Source: Desarmillaria ectypa
Taxonomy: Eukaryota; Basidiomycota; Agaricomycetes; Agaricales; Physalacriaceae
Length of the DNA: 64,000 nucleotides
Assembly (NCBI GenBank): GCA_030407005.1
Contig: JAUDYN010000009.1
Span: 558,001-622,000, forward strand
Direction of reading: 5' to 3'
Part shown: in pieces, positions 32,788 to 44,688 of the stretch
Layout: the number at the start of each line of letters is the position of its first letter
Position numbering within the stretch: position 1 is the first letter of the stretch
Notes under the pieces: model-generated
Databases searched by the model: none
Told to the model about the DNA's origin: nothing
What the model saw: the letters and a program-made list of their open reading frames with translations, nothing else
Made by a program: the position numbers and the translations under genes

Positions 32788-34395
32788 TGATATGCCGTCT
32801 ATGCATTCACACCTAGATTTTGCGATTTTATAACAATACTATTGCACATCTATCCTATACTAGTGATACATAGAGGACTATAGCTAAGGCTTCGAGCTGA
32901 TAGTTAAAAGCAGTAAGCAACTGGTAGAGCCAGGACTTAGATGCAACACCATTAGTGGGTTAAATCTACCAGCCGGCCAGACTAGTAACTCGAATGCTAG
33001 CAGGACTAAGTGAAATACAGCCACTAGCAAATGAAGGATGCTACTAGCACACAAAAACCAGGAGCAGAGTACACAGATCTCGTCAAGTTCTGTCACTAGC
33101 AGCCCAGACTGGGCATAAATGCCTAAGTCAGGATAACTAGTCACATGGCAATCTTGAAATAGGACTTAGAAATAAATTAGGAATGGATTAACCTTGAGCC
33201 CAGATCCAACTATTTCAATATAGATCTCTTATGATCGATGCTAGTGGAGCCGGACTGCACCCTTGATCATGATCGGATAGCTGTTACAGGTACCAATATC
33301 CGGATATTCATATAACCACGTTACTAGGGCATGTAGTTGTGCCAAGGGCGCAGAAATACCAACTGTGGAGTCTCTAGACCGAATATTTAAAAAGAAAACA
33401 GACTAGACCGACTATTGTATGATTATTCACCATTATTCATGACTAGCCAAGAAATCCTTACCATGATATAGATCTCTTATGATCGATGCTAGTGGAGCCA
33501 GACTGCACCCTCGATCATGATTGGATAGCTGTTACAGGCACCAATATCCGGATATTCATATAACCGCGTTACTAGGGCATGTAGTTGTGCCAAGGGTGCA
33601 GAAAGACCAACTGTGGAGTCTCTAGACTGAATATTTGAAAAGAAAACAGACTAGACCGACTATTGTGTGATTATTCACCATTATTCGTGACTAGCCAAGA
33701 AATCCTTACCAATATACCCTATACCCAGATGATATTTATAGTTTTGCCTCAGTAGTATATAAGTAGTGGGATGGGCGCTCGTGCAAAGCAGGCAAGCCAT
33801 CCCCGCAGTTGAGCCCTCACTGGTAGTAACTGGTGTCCCTAATTAAAGGCTTTTGTGCTTAACCTCGATGAAGTGATTAATAGTCGCTAAGTCACCAATA
33901 GAATTGCATTGAATTGAAGTCCATTAGAGTCACTGTTGTGTCCTGCAAAGGTCCGGAGTGTTTTGAAGTTAGTTCAAGCAAAGTTCTCAGAGTTATAGTT
34001 TATTCTTAGGCCAAGAGCACCACTAGTTAGCCAAGAGTGTGGCTAGTCAAGTGTTTATCACTTGTAGGAAGCAGTATAGGGCCAAGAGTGCCACCAGTCT
34101 GAAGCAGTTTCAGTCAGAACGAGTGCAGTAGCTCAAACCAAGTCACTCTTATCCAATTGTGTCTTACCCACCCCACTAGTATGAGTAGTACTTTGTATAA
34201 ACTCACTAGTAACGAATAAAATGTCTTAAAGACAATTGTACTTGATTATTGAAGTCTGCAGAGTGCTTCCATCATACTCGAAACCGCCCGAATTCAATAT
34301 TGGTGATTAAGTGTAGAGTAGTAAGAGGTTTAGTGTGATTGGTGTTCATTGCCATTCCCTAATTCTTTTGTCACTCACCGTAACCAAGCACATCA
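32788..34395. repeat. X2: solo LTR (~1.6 kb) with an internal 248-bp tandem duplication
   Basis: Second copy of X1, with ends TGATATGCC ... AGCACATCA, inserted in R3 RT. It is flanked by TCAT (32784-32787) and TCGT (34396-34399), a target duplication that differs at a CpG. It is 1608 bp against 1360 for X1, and the difference is exactly one 248-bp duplication (33218-33465 and 33466-33713). The promoter-like TATATAAG is at about 33757 and an AATAAA-like signal at about 34215. No coding capacity. Confidence 0.78.
33218..33713. repeat. 248-bp direct tandem duplication inside X2
   Basis: ATATAGATCTCTTATGATCG starts at both 33218 and 33466. Each unit runs to the CTAGCCAAGAAATCCTTACC end. X1 has a single unit, so the duplication arose in X2 or its parent. 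The two units differ at several positions, so it is not very recent. Confidence 0.88.
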
Positions 34396-34612
34396 TCGTT
34401 GCAATTGAGCAGGTAGACTTTACAATCCAATGTGGACCTGGCATTGAGTATCAACTCAATAGTATAGTCCCAAGATTTTCATTTGGGTAATTCATCAAAG
34501 CTTTCTTTAGAGAATAAATCTCTAAAGCTCTGATACTAAGGAGGTACCATCTTCTTGAATGTCTTCTTTGGCTTCTTAGTGTTGGTAGCAGTGGCTAATT
34601 CATTAGCATAAG
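34396..34612 (-). pseudogene. pol: R3 pol, 5'-most surviving segment (protease-RT linker)
   Basis: Minus strand. It encodes remnants of PPQYQSFRDLFSKESFDELP and the NELATAATN block. It ends abruptly at the strand flip near 34612 (..ATTAGCAT then AAGACCTCCAG). Everything upstream of this in R3 (protease, gag, ORF A, 5' LTR) is missing. Confidence 0.85.
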
Positions 34613-37600
34613 ACCTCCAGTGGTGAGACCTCAGTTTCTGTGGGTCAGACTAATATACATGCACTAGGACATTTATATAAGCACAAAAATATGATATCTA
34701 TCATTACAGACTCTGAAACTGAAAACCTCTGAAGAATCAGAAAAGAACAGGTATATTATTCTGCTAGAAAATGCTGACACCACTCTCTATAGTGAATTCT
34801 GAGCCTCTGACAAAGCAGCCATACTGTCAGGTGGTGCTGATAGTACACCAAAGTCCAACAGACTCACTATGTGGAGTGCACTGGATATGCAGGTAACACC
34901 ATGGGCTGGAGCAAGAAGGTGGGGCCCAATGCTGTACACTCCTGCACCCTCCTCTGGGGGACCAAGCCACACTTTGCCAGGGTCAGTGGGGGATGGGAGG
35001 GTCTATCAAGCTCAACTCTGAGGACCTGAGGAATCTGAAGACTTTCTAATACAGATCAAGCCTCAGGACCAGGATACTGACTGGAGAAAAGATTACTCCT
35101 GGCCCAACTCAGCCAGAGGGAAGGGTATGGAAGATCCATTGGCAATGACAGATATCATATCTGCAACAGAACCTGTGCCTGATGATGTTGTTGACATCTC
35201 TGAGAATGGTGGGGTTACAACCCTAACCTCATCAAAAGTAGTAACAGCCAAAGAACAGGGGGAAACCACTAGCATTCAGGTAGTAAAAAGGAGGCACCAG
35301 ACTCAGGATCTCAAAGTTTGGCTGAGTCAGACACCAACTCAGTCTAGCTACATCAAGGAAAGTGCTAACCAGGGACATGGTAGCAAGCCACCAGACTTGA
35401 GAGGAAAGGTATCAGTTGAGCCATTGGCATTGATGGATCCTGACTCTGACAGCATGGAACGAATGCTGACTTTGCCAGTTGACACCTCTAGAGACTGCAG
35501 TGCAACTGCCTATCGCCCATCACTGGTAGCACTAATAACAAGTAAGAAACAGGGCAAAACTGCTAGCACCCAGACAGCAAAGAGGGAGCATTCCAGCAGA
35601 GTCACCATCATTGAAGTACCCAATGAGAAGGATGATACAGCTTTCCTACAATGGAAAGCCCAACAATCCAAAACCCATATCCTGATACTCAAAATCCTGC
35701 CTAACAAGGGGGGTACCAACATCTGAAATCCTACCAGTCATGAGGGTATCTGATCACATGTGGTATAAACCATTCAGAGTTGACTGGACTCTGCACACTA
35801 TTCATACTGCCAAGAACTTGACCACCATCAAAGCCATTCTCTCCACCTGGGTTCATCCCAAGTGACTTGGAGAGATCACCAATGAGCTCATTCAGAGCTT
35901 ACAGACTGGAGAAAGCAATGCTCAAGAACAGCTTTACGAACTCTGCAAACTGATTTGGTATATCCACAATACCAAAAGTTCCAGATAGAACTTCCTGGTG
36001 GATATCCAACTTGCCTCATGCATGGGGAAGAAGGCCCTAACTACCAGGGCATTGATTGATAGTGGCTGCACTAGTAGCTCTATCAATTGGTCTTATGTTC
36101 ATCAGCATGACCTAGACACCTGAAAATCAGCATCACTGATTCCAGTGTACAATGCAGATAGAACCCGCAATAAGGCAGGCGATATTACCAAGTTCATAGA
36201 CCTTAGAATGACCATTGGAGGTCACACCAAACAAATTGACCTGGCAGTCACTGACCTCAGCTCTAAAACAGTCTATCTAGGCCATAACTGGCTAAAGCAT
36301 CATAACCTATTGATCAATTGGAAAATGGAGAAAATGATTTTTGGATGCTGTCAATGTGTAAAAAAATCCAATCCCACTTCCTCATGCAGATGATGAAGAC
36401 ATATGGGATGAAGAGCTAGAAGACAGTGAAACTATCCTTGCCATCAACATGCAAGAAGAGCTTACCATTTGGGCAGTACACCATGCTAATGAACTAGCTG
36501 CTGCTGCCAATGCCAAGAAGCCAAAGAAAACATTTGAGAAAATGGTATCTCCACAATATCAAAGCTTTAAAGACTTATTCTCTAAAGAAAGCTTTGACAA
36601 ATTACCTGAATGAAAACCTTGCAACCACACTATCAAACTGGTACCCAATACCAAGTCTATGCTAGACTGCAAGGTCTATTCTCTCAATCAAAATGAGCAG
36701 GAATAGCTGGACAAGTTCCTCAATGAGAACCTAGACTCAGGACAAATTTGCCTCTTGAAATCTCCCTTTGCCTCCCCTTTCTTTTTTGTCAAGAAAAAGG
36801 ATGGATCACTTTGCCCCATTAAGAACTATTGCAAACTGAACAAGATGATGATCAAGAACTGATACCCTCTTCCCCTCATCTCCAAACTTATCAACAAATT
36901 GCATGGAGCAAAGTACTTCTCCAAATTGGATGTTCAATGGGAATATAATAATGTATGAATTAGAGATGGAGACAAAGAAAAGGCTGCCTTTAGGACTAAT
37001 CAAGGCCTCTTTGAGCTCACAGTCATGTTATTTGGCCTTATCAACTCATCAGCCACTTTCCAGTGGATGATGAATGACATATTCAAGGATCTCATTGCCA
37101 GAGAAAAAGTGACAATCTATCTCGATGACATCCTTATCTTCACTAAAAACCTGGAAGAACATTGACATATCATTTGACAGGTACTCCAATGACTCAGAGA
37201 GAACAAGTTGTTCCTCAAAGTGGAGAAATGTGAGTTCAAAGTACTCAAAATAGAATATCTTGGTGTGATCATTAGCAAAGATGCAATTCACATGGATCCC
37301 ATCAAGATTGCCAGAATTGCAGAATGGCCAACTCTGACAAAGAAAAAGGAATTACAATCATTCTTAGGATTCACAAACTTTTATTGAAAGTCTATCCATG
37401 ATTATTCCAAGATTGTTTGATCCCTTATACAATTAACAGGGAATAATGAGTGGCAATAGGGGTTAGAATAAGAAAAAGCATTTTCACAGCTCAAGGCGCA
37501 GATGATGACAGATGTCATACTCACTATGCCCTTGGATGATGGAAAATTCTGAGTCAAGGTGGACTCTAGTGATGAAGCAATCAGCACTGTTCTTAGTCAA

Positions 37601-38631
37601 GAACAGAATGGGAAATGGAGGCCAGTGGCCTTTATATCCAAAATATTAATGGCCACTGAATGCAACTACAAAATCTATGATAAAGAGTTGCTGGCCATTA
37701 TCTCACAGGCACCAAGGAGACAGTAGAAATCTGGATGGATCATCAGAACCTCCAGTATTTCTGAAAGCCACAGAAGTTGAATCATCAACAAGCACAATGG
37801 GTTACTGAGTTGGCAGAGTATCACTTTACTCTCCAACACAAAGCAGGAATATCCAACAAAAAGGCCAACCTACTCAGTTGCTGTAATGATCATGATCAGG
37901 GGAACCAGGATAACCAGGATATAGTCATGCTATCCCCTGAACATTTCCATGCACTTGTTCTACCTACAACAGACAAACAAACTGAGCATATAAGAGATGC
38001 TACATGACACAAAAACCAGTGGGACCAGAGAATTGCCAAGTCTCTCAACCACAAAAGAGGAATCACCCAGGAACATGGAATCCTGTACTATGATGGATGA
38101 ATCTACATTCCCCAAAATGATTCTCTTTGAGGAGAAATTATTGCCAGTTAGCATGATCATATCACAGCAGGACATCCAGGCATTGCTAAGACCTCTGAGT
38201 TGATACTTGGAGAATATTGGTGGCCTAAACTGAAAAAGGATGTCAAAATCTATGTTAAAGAATGTGAGACTTGTCAAAGGACTAAAAGTGACACTCAAGC
38301 CAAGGCCACTCCACTCCATTCAGATGCAATTCCCACAGCCCCATGGACTCATATTTCAGTTGATATGATCACTGGACTACTAGAGTCAGATGGTTACAAC
38401 ATCCTGCTGGTCATTATAGACTGATTTTCTAAAGCAATAATCCCAGTGGCCTGCCACAAAGAACTATCAGCAGAAGGATGGGCACAAATTCTCCATGACC
38501 ATGTCTATGCAAAACATGGAATGCTGCAAGTTGTTATTTCAGATCAAGGACCCTAATTTGTCTCAATATTTATGAAGGAACTATATCAGATGTTGAACAT
38601 CATGCAGAATGCCTCCATGGCATATCACCCT

Positions 38632-38675
<44 letters not shown>

Positions 38676-39669
38676 ATATGTCAACCAAGAAATTGAGAAA
38701 TATCTCCAGATATTTATCAATCACCAACAAACCAACTGGAATGAATGGTTACCTCTCGCTGAGTTCATGCATAATAACCAGATGCACTCAGCAATGGGGA
38801 AAAGCCCATTCATGACAATATATGGCCAAAATCCCCAAGTCATCCCAAACTCAACTTGAGAAACCCCTTTCGCCAACCTAGCAGCCATGGAATTCACCAA
38901 AACCATGGCTCAAGTTCACAAAGAGGTCCACAACACCTTGAAAAAGATGGCAATGCAAATAAAGGCACAGTATGACAAAAGAAAAAAACTGACATGGAAT
39001 TACAATATTGGGGATAAGGTATGGCTCAATACAGCCAACCTCCACCTCCTATGACCCAAGAAAAAACTCGATGATAAATGAACAGGACCATTCATAATCC
39101 TCAAAAAGACAGGCATTGAAGCTTACAAGCTAAAGCTACTGCCTCATTGGAAGATTCATCCCCAGTTCAACAAAAAGTTATTGACTCCTTATGTCACCCC
39201 CTCATTTCCAAATCAACAACAACTGCCACCTTCATCTCCAGACCTTGTCAACAGTCAAGAAGAATACAAAGTTGAAGAGGTACTAGACTTGCATACCTGA
39301 TGAGTTTGCACCAAGAAAGGACAACCATCCAAGTCAGTCATGGACTACTTGGTCAAATAGAAAGGATAGACAAGGGAACACAATTCCTGGGTCCAAGACA
39401 CTAAGATGACTAATGCCAAAGAAGTGATTATAGAGTATGAAGCAAACATTAACTGAGCCATACAAATTGTAACCAAGGAAAAAGCCATAATCAAGATACT
39501 CAATCATGAATACTCAGAAAACAGGAATGTTGCATACCTCACCCAATGAAAAGATAGACTCAAAAAATGGATTATTAATCCAGATAAAGACAGATAGAAA
39601 GCCCTGATTGATCAGTACTGGATCAGTCAAGCAAAATTGCAACTTGAAGCCCCAGAAGAAGAACCTTAG
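34613..39669 (+). pseudogene. pol: R5 pol (5'-truncated chromovirus), degenerate
   Basis: Begins just after where gag would end (matching 14941-15000 of R2 in reverse) and runs on the + strand to TAG 39667-39669. It includes EVPNEKDDTAF (about 35615-35650), protease with IDSGCTSSS (about 36055), RT with intact YLDDILIF (about 37120-37140), RNase H with the same 28-bp deletion as R2 (about 37700), and integrase. The integrase QTDGQTER segment has expanded to a CAGA repeat (38630-38675), and the chromodomain is at about 39260-39400. Many stops. No gag, ORF A or 5' LTR. Confidence 0.9.
38630..38675 (+). repeat. (CAGA)n microsatellite in R5 integrase
   Basis: About eleven CAGA units replace the short CAGACAGA-like stretch that encodes QTDGQTER in other copies, giving repeated QTDR. 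The insertion keeps frame and lies beside the catalytic Glu of the integrase core. It looks like replication slippage in a dead copy. Confidence 0.85.
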
Positions 39670-39701
39670 CAGTTGGGATGACTGCTTTAATAAGAGGGTA
39701 A

Positions 39702-40096
39702 TATTATGATTTTTTCCCATTATCTTATAAAATCAGATTCCACATCTTATCACTTTCACATCCCTAAAGCATCATTGTTTCCACCAACAACTGTCTATCC
39801 TATACCGTTTCACCAGTTACAAACCATCTCACCATGGTTGGACTATGGTTATCTGATGCAACTTGTTTCATATGGACATGATACCATTTTACCTAATAAT
39901 AGTCAAACTGTTCAGTATATAAGTAGAGTAGTTTTCATACTTACTCTCTATCTTTTGACTAAACTTATGCAATATACTACCTTCTGCACACTTCTAAAGA
40001 CTTAGCAGCTCTCATACTAAGGATGATTGTCCAAATGTGAGACAGCCTATGAGCAGCTCACAGTCTCAAGATCACATGTCAGAGTGGGTCCTAACA
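39702..40096 (+). repeat. R5 3' LTR (395 bp)
   Basis: TATTATGATTTTTTCCC ... GTGGGTCCTAACA, preceded by the hairpin and polypurine tract (39668-39701). The first TG has mutated to TA. It has a TATATAAG box and ATCTTTTGACTAA primer source. Its sequence resembles the R2 LTRs more than the R3 LTR. The right flank is AAGTT in D2 gag; the left partner is lost. Confidence 0.88.
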
Positions 40097-41058
40097 AAGT
40101 TCTCACATGACAAGTGGCATGCCAGAGAAAAAGGCCAGCACTGGTACCACCTATGGTGGTTGAGGGCAACCAATAAACATTGACACCATCAACACTCTCA
40201 AAGTGGAAGGAAAATGCTTCTGCTGCAAGAAGAAGGGACATCATTCAAAGGACTGCCTGAAGCAGTTATGGAACAAGAAGAAGGAAGAGATTAGAGCCTC
40301 AATGAATGAGCCTACTATGGACTCCAAGATTGAAGAGGTAAAAGATGCCACTGGGAAGTGAGTGATTCCACTTGCTCAGTGAAAGGACAGTCTGGTGCAC
40401 ATTTAGAACTCACTAGTTGGACTTATAGTACTTCTGTAGTTATGCCTATTATATTTATGCAATCAAAAATACCTGTTGTCATCCTCTGCACTCAGACCAA
40501 GAAAGAATGACACAACCAATATGCTATCTTGGCTAAAGACCAAGAAGACATATTAACTGACAAAGAGGATGATCTGCTCAATCACCCACAAGAATCAAGT
40601 GGGCCAAACCAGGGACAGAGAGTCCCCAATAAAGGTCCAACTCACAAAGTTGACCTTGTAGAAGTTCCCAATAAAGAAGATGACACTGCCTTCAGGAACT
40701 ATCAGGAACAACAGAAGCTGAAGAAGGAAGCAGAACCTTGGGAGGCAGCAAAGAACATGCCCCCAGAGAAGAAGCCAACAGAGTGGCTTAAACCCTTCAA
40801 GACAGAATGGACTTGAAGGGCAATCAAAGATGCAAGAACCAAAGTGGTTGCCAAAACCATTCTACTCAACTGGATCAACAAGTGCTGAGTTGAGGAAGTC
40901 ATAGACAACCTCCTCAAAGGACTATGAAAAGGTGAATGATCCCACATGTTAGAATGGCTTGATAAACTATGCAAGCCAATCCAGTATAATATTCAGGCCC
41001 AAAATAGTAAACAACAAGATCTACAGGTTCCTGTTTAGATCAAAACCCTAGATGCCAA
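40097..41058 (+). pseudogene. gag: D2 gag 3' end and pol N-terminal linker, degenerate
   Basis: Aligns with D1 from about 20622. It includes the CCHC knuckle CFCCKKKGHHSKDC (about 40213-40255) and a Lys-rich tail. This is followed by a linker with VDLVEVPNKEDDTAF (40645-40695), the same acidic motif as in R-family pol, and EWLKPFKTEWT. The 5' part of D2 is missing because R5 intervenes. It is clearly a separate copy from D1: about 290 bp are present in both, with many differences. Confidence 0.75.
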
Positions 41059-41473
41059 TGTTACAATTTTTTCATTATCTTATCTTACCAGTCATATCAT
41101 TGAAACATCTAATCTAATCAGCTATCATCTCACACTGTTCTCACTTTGTATCAATGTATTCACTGACAATCACCCCAGTTTACCATGATTGTCACCCTCA
41201 TTTGTTTCTATTGGACTACAGTCATCCGATTTCCTCAAGGTTTCCTCATGAACCTTGCTATTTCACCTATTAATAATGCCATACTTTCAGTATATAAGTA
41301 GAGTAGTTTTAGTACTTACTCTCTATCTTTTGACTAAATTACAATCATATACCTTCTACTCCACCAGACCAAAGACCTAGCTAAACTCTCATTTATGGGT
41401 GATTGTCCAAATGCAAGACAGCCTAGAGAGTAAAGCTTATGTCCCAAGTCACATGCTAGACAGGGCCATAACA
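41059..41473 (+). repeat. S1: solo LTR of an R-type chromovirus (415 bp)
   Basis: TGTTACAATTTTTTC ... GGGCCATAACA with perfect flanking GCCAA (41054-41058 and 41474-41478). It has TATATAAG and ATCTTTTGACTAA. No internal sequence, so the element body was removed by LTR-LTR recombination. It splits the D2 protease; the D2 frame reads through once S1 and one GCCAA are ignored. Confidence 0.93.
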
Positions 41474-41478
41474 GCCAA

Positions 41479-41590
41479 AGTATTACTTGGAGCCACTGCA
41501 TTGATCAACAGTGGATGCACAGGAAGCTCTATCCATAGCTCCTATGTATATACATATAACCTCAAAACATGGCCCACTGCTAGTCCTATT
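41479..41590 (+). pseudogene. pol: D2 aspartic protease, N-terminal piece
   Basis: Encodes ATALINSGCTGSSIHSSYV; the catalytic DSG is NSG here. The sequence is interrupted by R6 after CTATT and continues at 50170 with PVYNADGFHNK, exactly as in intact relatives. Confidence 0.85.
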
Positions 41591-42013
41591 TGTTATAATT
41601 TTTCCATTATCTTAATCTTATCCAAGTCATATCCATGACTCATCCATCTAATCTATCCTCAATTCCAACTTGTATCCAGCTATTCGCCGGTTACTACTCT
41701 CATTCTCACCATCTGTCACCCCAGACACTTTCTATTAGTTGTATGATCCTCCTGGACCACCATACTTCGACACCATTTGTGCATGGACTCTAATATTTCA
41801 TCTATATATAACGCCATAGAAATAGTATATAAACAGAGTAAACTACATAGTTGTACTCTATCTCTTGACTAAACTTAAATCATATACTCCTTACTCGCAC
41901 TACACCAAAGACTGAAAGCTTCTATCTCTCACATTGGGTAACTGTTTGAACACATAACAGCCCAGAGGGATTAGCTGACATCCCAAGTCATGTGCCCAAG
42001 GCAGTACCTAACA
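41591..42013 (+). repeat. R6 5' LTR (423 bp)
   Basis: TGTTATAATTTTTCC ... GCAGTACCTAACA. TATATAAA near 41827 and primer source ATCTCTTGACTAA at 41860-41872. ATGACTCAT bZIP-type site in U3. Confidence 0.95.
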
Positions 42014-42026
42014 TTAGTCAAGAGAT
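42014..42026 (+). promoter_or_regulatory. R6 self-priming primer-binding site
   Basis: TTAGTCAAGAGAT touches the LTR and is a perfect 13/13 complement of 41860-41872. This is a third sequence version, different from R4 and from R1/R2/R7. Confidence 0.77.
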
Positions 42027-42068
42027 TCTCCTGCTTCTTCAATGCTAGCCATAAAGAAGCCCTTCTTC

Positions 42069-43172
42069 ATGCCTGAAGAAGACAACCGACAAGAACAAAG
42101 AACCATCTCACTCAGCATCGCTATCAGCAGTGCCATACTCCTAACCTTTTTTATGGTCCTTGCCGTCTTACTCTACGAGAAAGAGATTTGAGCCTTGCTT
42201 CAGCAAAGGCAGGCTCGCTGACCCCAACCACCACCCCAATCCCCTAGACACCTGGACCATGTTCTTCCCTGTGAGTTACCTGCCACCTGACTGGAAGAAT
42301 GAGAGGTGTTACCACTCATCTGTCCCTGGGCAAGATTCATGATTGCCTCCTCCTCTGAGAGGCCCCCAACTCCCGGGCCCTCCTCTACCCGCACCCATAA
42401 TGCACAGGCAGTTCTACTCTAGCACCAGATGGAACGACCCACTGCCACCTTCACAGCAGCCCAGGAATATGTGCAGGACATTCAGGTTGCACTCAACGAT
42501 GCCCTGCCCCCTTACCCCCACCCTCCCGCTCGTCCCCCAACCCCTGCCCTCCATCAGCAGCACTGGAGGGTACGATCCAGATCTCCATCACCTGACAGTG
42601 ACAATGGGTCCTTCCAAGGACCCTGAAACCCTGACAATCCCACAATGGATTGAAACCACCCTTACAGCCCCTGGAGTCATGAAACCTGGCCCCAAGGAGG
42701 GTCAATCTCCACCTCCTCCCTTCCCGTCATCGAAATCTCTGATGATGAGTCTGATGGAGAGTCCAACACCCTGACCCTGGCCCCTCTCCATGCCTCCAAC
42801 GATCTCTTCAACCCAAATGGGGGGGATTTTATATGGCCCAACCTCTCTGAGGTCAACCGAAGAATATTTGGTCCCTTCAGGACCACTGCGTGGGAAGTTC
42901 AATGCTGACATGTCGAAGCCTGAGACCTCTGGGAGGAGCCCAGACCAGAGATGGACAAGTGGCTGGCCCTCAACTGAGGGGACCCCATTCAAGGACCAAA
43001 CCAGGCCACCATCATCAATTCCTGGATACGCGCAAACTGCGACCGGAGCATCTTCTGCCCCTCTGCCAGGGATTTATTTCCAGGGCTTCGAGCCCAGGAT
43101 CCAGAGAAGTAGAGGGAACTGGAGAGAACCCTCCAGCACTTATGGAGGCTGGAGGTGGCAAGAGAGGAGTAA
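42069..43172 (+). pseudogene. R6 ORF A (membrane-anchored accessory protein), degenerate
   Basis: Starts MPEEDNRQEQRTISLS with a hydrophobic helix (AILLTFFMVLAVLLY) and a TGA just after YEKEI. LPVIEISDDESDGE (about 42719-42760) keeps the SUMO-interacting-type motif. The end RELERTLQHLWRLEVAREE then TAA (43170-43172) matches R4 closely. Overlaps gag in another frame. Confidence 0.7.
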
Positions 43173-44688
43173 TTGAGGGCAAAGGCCCCAGTACGATATG
43201 TTAACCTACAACACAGGTTATTATGGTGGGATGGAATACCACCATCCCCAATATGAAATATATCCAGATCATCCTCCAGATACCCTGATCGCGAACCCTT
43301 GACCACTTCCCAATTCGCCCCCACATCATAGGGCATGTCACTAAGGATACCACCCTTATCAGAGTGGTAGTCTTCTCTTTGCAGGAGTGGGAGAAGACAT
43401 GGAAGCAGAAGGAGTCCCTGCAGGAAATGCCACTGCAGGGGCATCAAGAACCCCTGCAACAGTAGAAGAAATCTGTCAGTAGATGAAAACTGCACTGATG
43501 AAAAAGGAAAGGCGCATCGTGGAGATGTGCGAAGAACTCAATCGAGAAGAATCTGCCTGCAAGATGATGACAGATTATCTTCACGATCAAGAGAAGGGGA
43601 AAGAGCCTGAGAGGGGCAGACCATCAGGCGAGCCACCAAGAGGCTACCTGGGTCTAAGGCCAGATCAATATTTGATCCCAAGACCACCCCCCAGCAAGAG
43701 TCCTCCTGACCCCATCCCCAACCCTGTTGGGAACACCACTGCTGATGCCCCTTACTTGGGCATCAAGCCAATGCTTGTCAAGGTCCCCTCTCCATTCAAG
43801 GGGGACCACGATGACATCAAATGCTTCATGGATGATTGCATCGCCTACTTTGAAGTATTCCGACATTATTTCTAGGTGCTGTTGCACCTAGTACTATTCA
43901 CAACGTCCCACTTCGAGAGTGCCACCAAGAACTGGTGGGTCTACAAGAGACCCAAATATTGGGTTGGTGATGCCTATGATGGGACTGCCACCCACTTCAG
44001 ATACCCTGACTGGGCTGACTTCATCGACCTAGTCACATGACAATTCTGGGATCCCACCATCGAGGAGATCCACAAAAAGTGAATGTTCAACCTTTGCATG
44101 GGAGCACAGCCTGCCTCCCACTATTTCCAGAAGCTTGAGGAAGAAGCCAAGCTAGTGGGCTGAAGGACCAATGAAGCTGAGCGCAGCACCATGGTGAAGG
44201 CAGTAAGACTGGGAGTCCCCAGTTCTTATACAACCTTCATCTCTAATATGGGCGTGAATATCCTGTGCTCATACCCTGAATGGAAGGAGCGCATCCTGTG
44301 CATGTATGAAGAAAGACAGCGGAAGTTGGTCTTTGACCAGACCACCAGTATGCCTCTGGATGGCCAGAAGCAGGGCCAGCATCCCCAACAACAGCAGCCC
44401 AGCAGCAAAAACACCACTGGGGCAACAAGTTCCTCGGCTCCAAAGCCAACTGCTAGCAGTGGAACAAGTTGCAATGCTGGAACTGGTAAGTGGACAACGT
44501 ATGGAGGGGCAGGAAAGGCCATGGACTTAGACCGGCAACAAGCCGAGGAGTGCTGTTTTAGGTGCAACCAAAAGGGTCACCTGAGCAGGGATTGCCCTAC
44601 AAGAAAAGAGAAGAATGTGGTGAGATACATAGGGCCCATGGACGAAGTGGTGCCGAGCACGTCCAAAGTCGAGACGGTAAAAGACTAG
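42259..44688 (+). pseudogene. gag: R6 gag, degenerate
   Basis: Start MFFPVSYLPPDWKNE. The region 43483-43875 reads through the spot where R4 has its frameshift, which shows the ancestral frame. The capsid domain spans about 43750-44330, broken by TGA/TAG (for example 43873-43875). The CCHC knuckle CFRCNQKGHLSRDC (about 44551-44595) is intact. Terminal GTA AAA GAC TAG (44677-44688). Confidence 0.85.

Noticed and set aside
38630..38675. CRISPR-like short repeat array
   Set aside because: A 4-bp microsatellite inside a retrotransposon integrase; no spacers.
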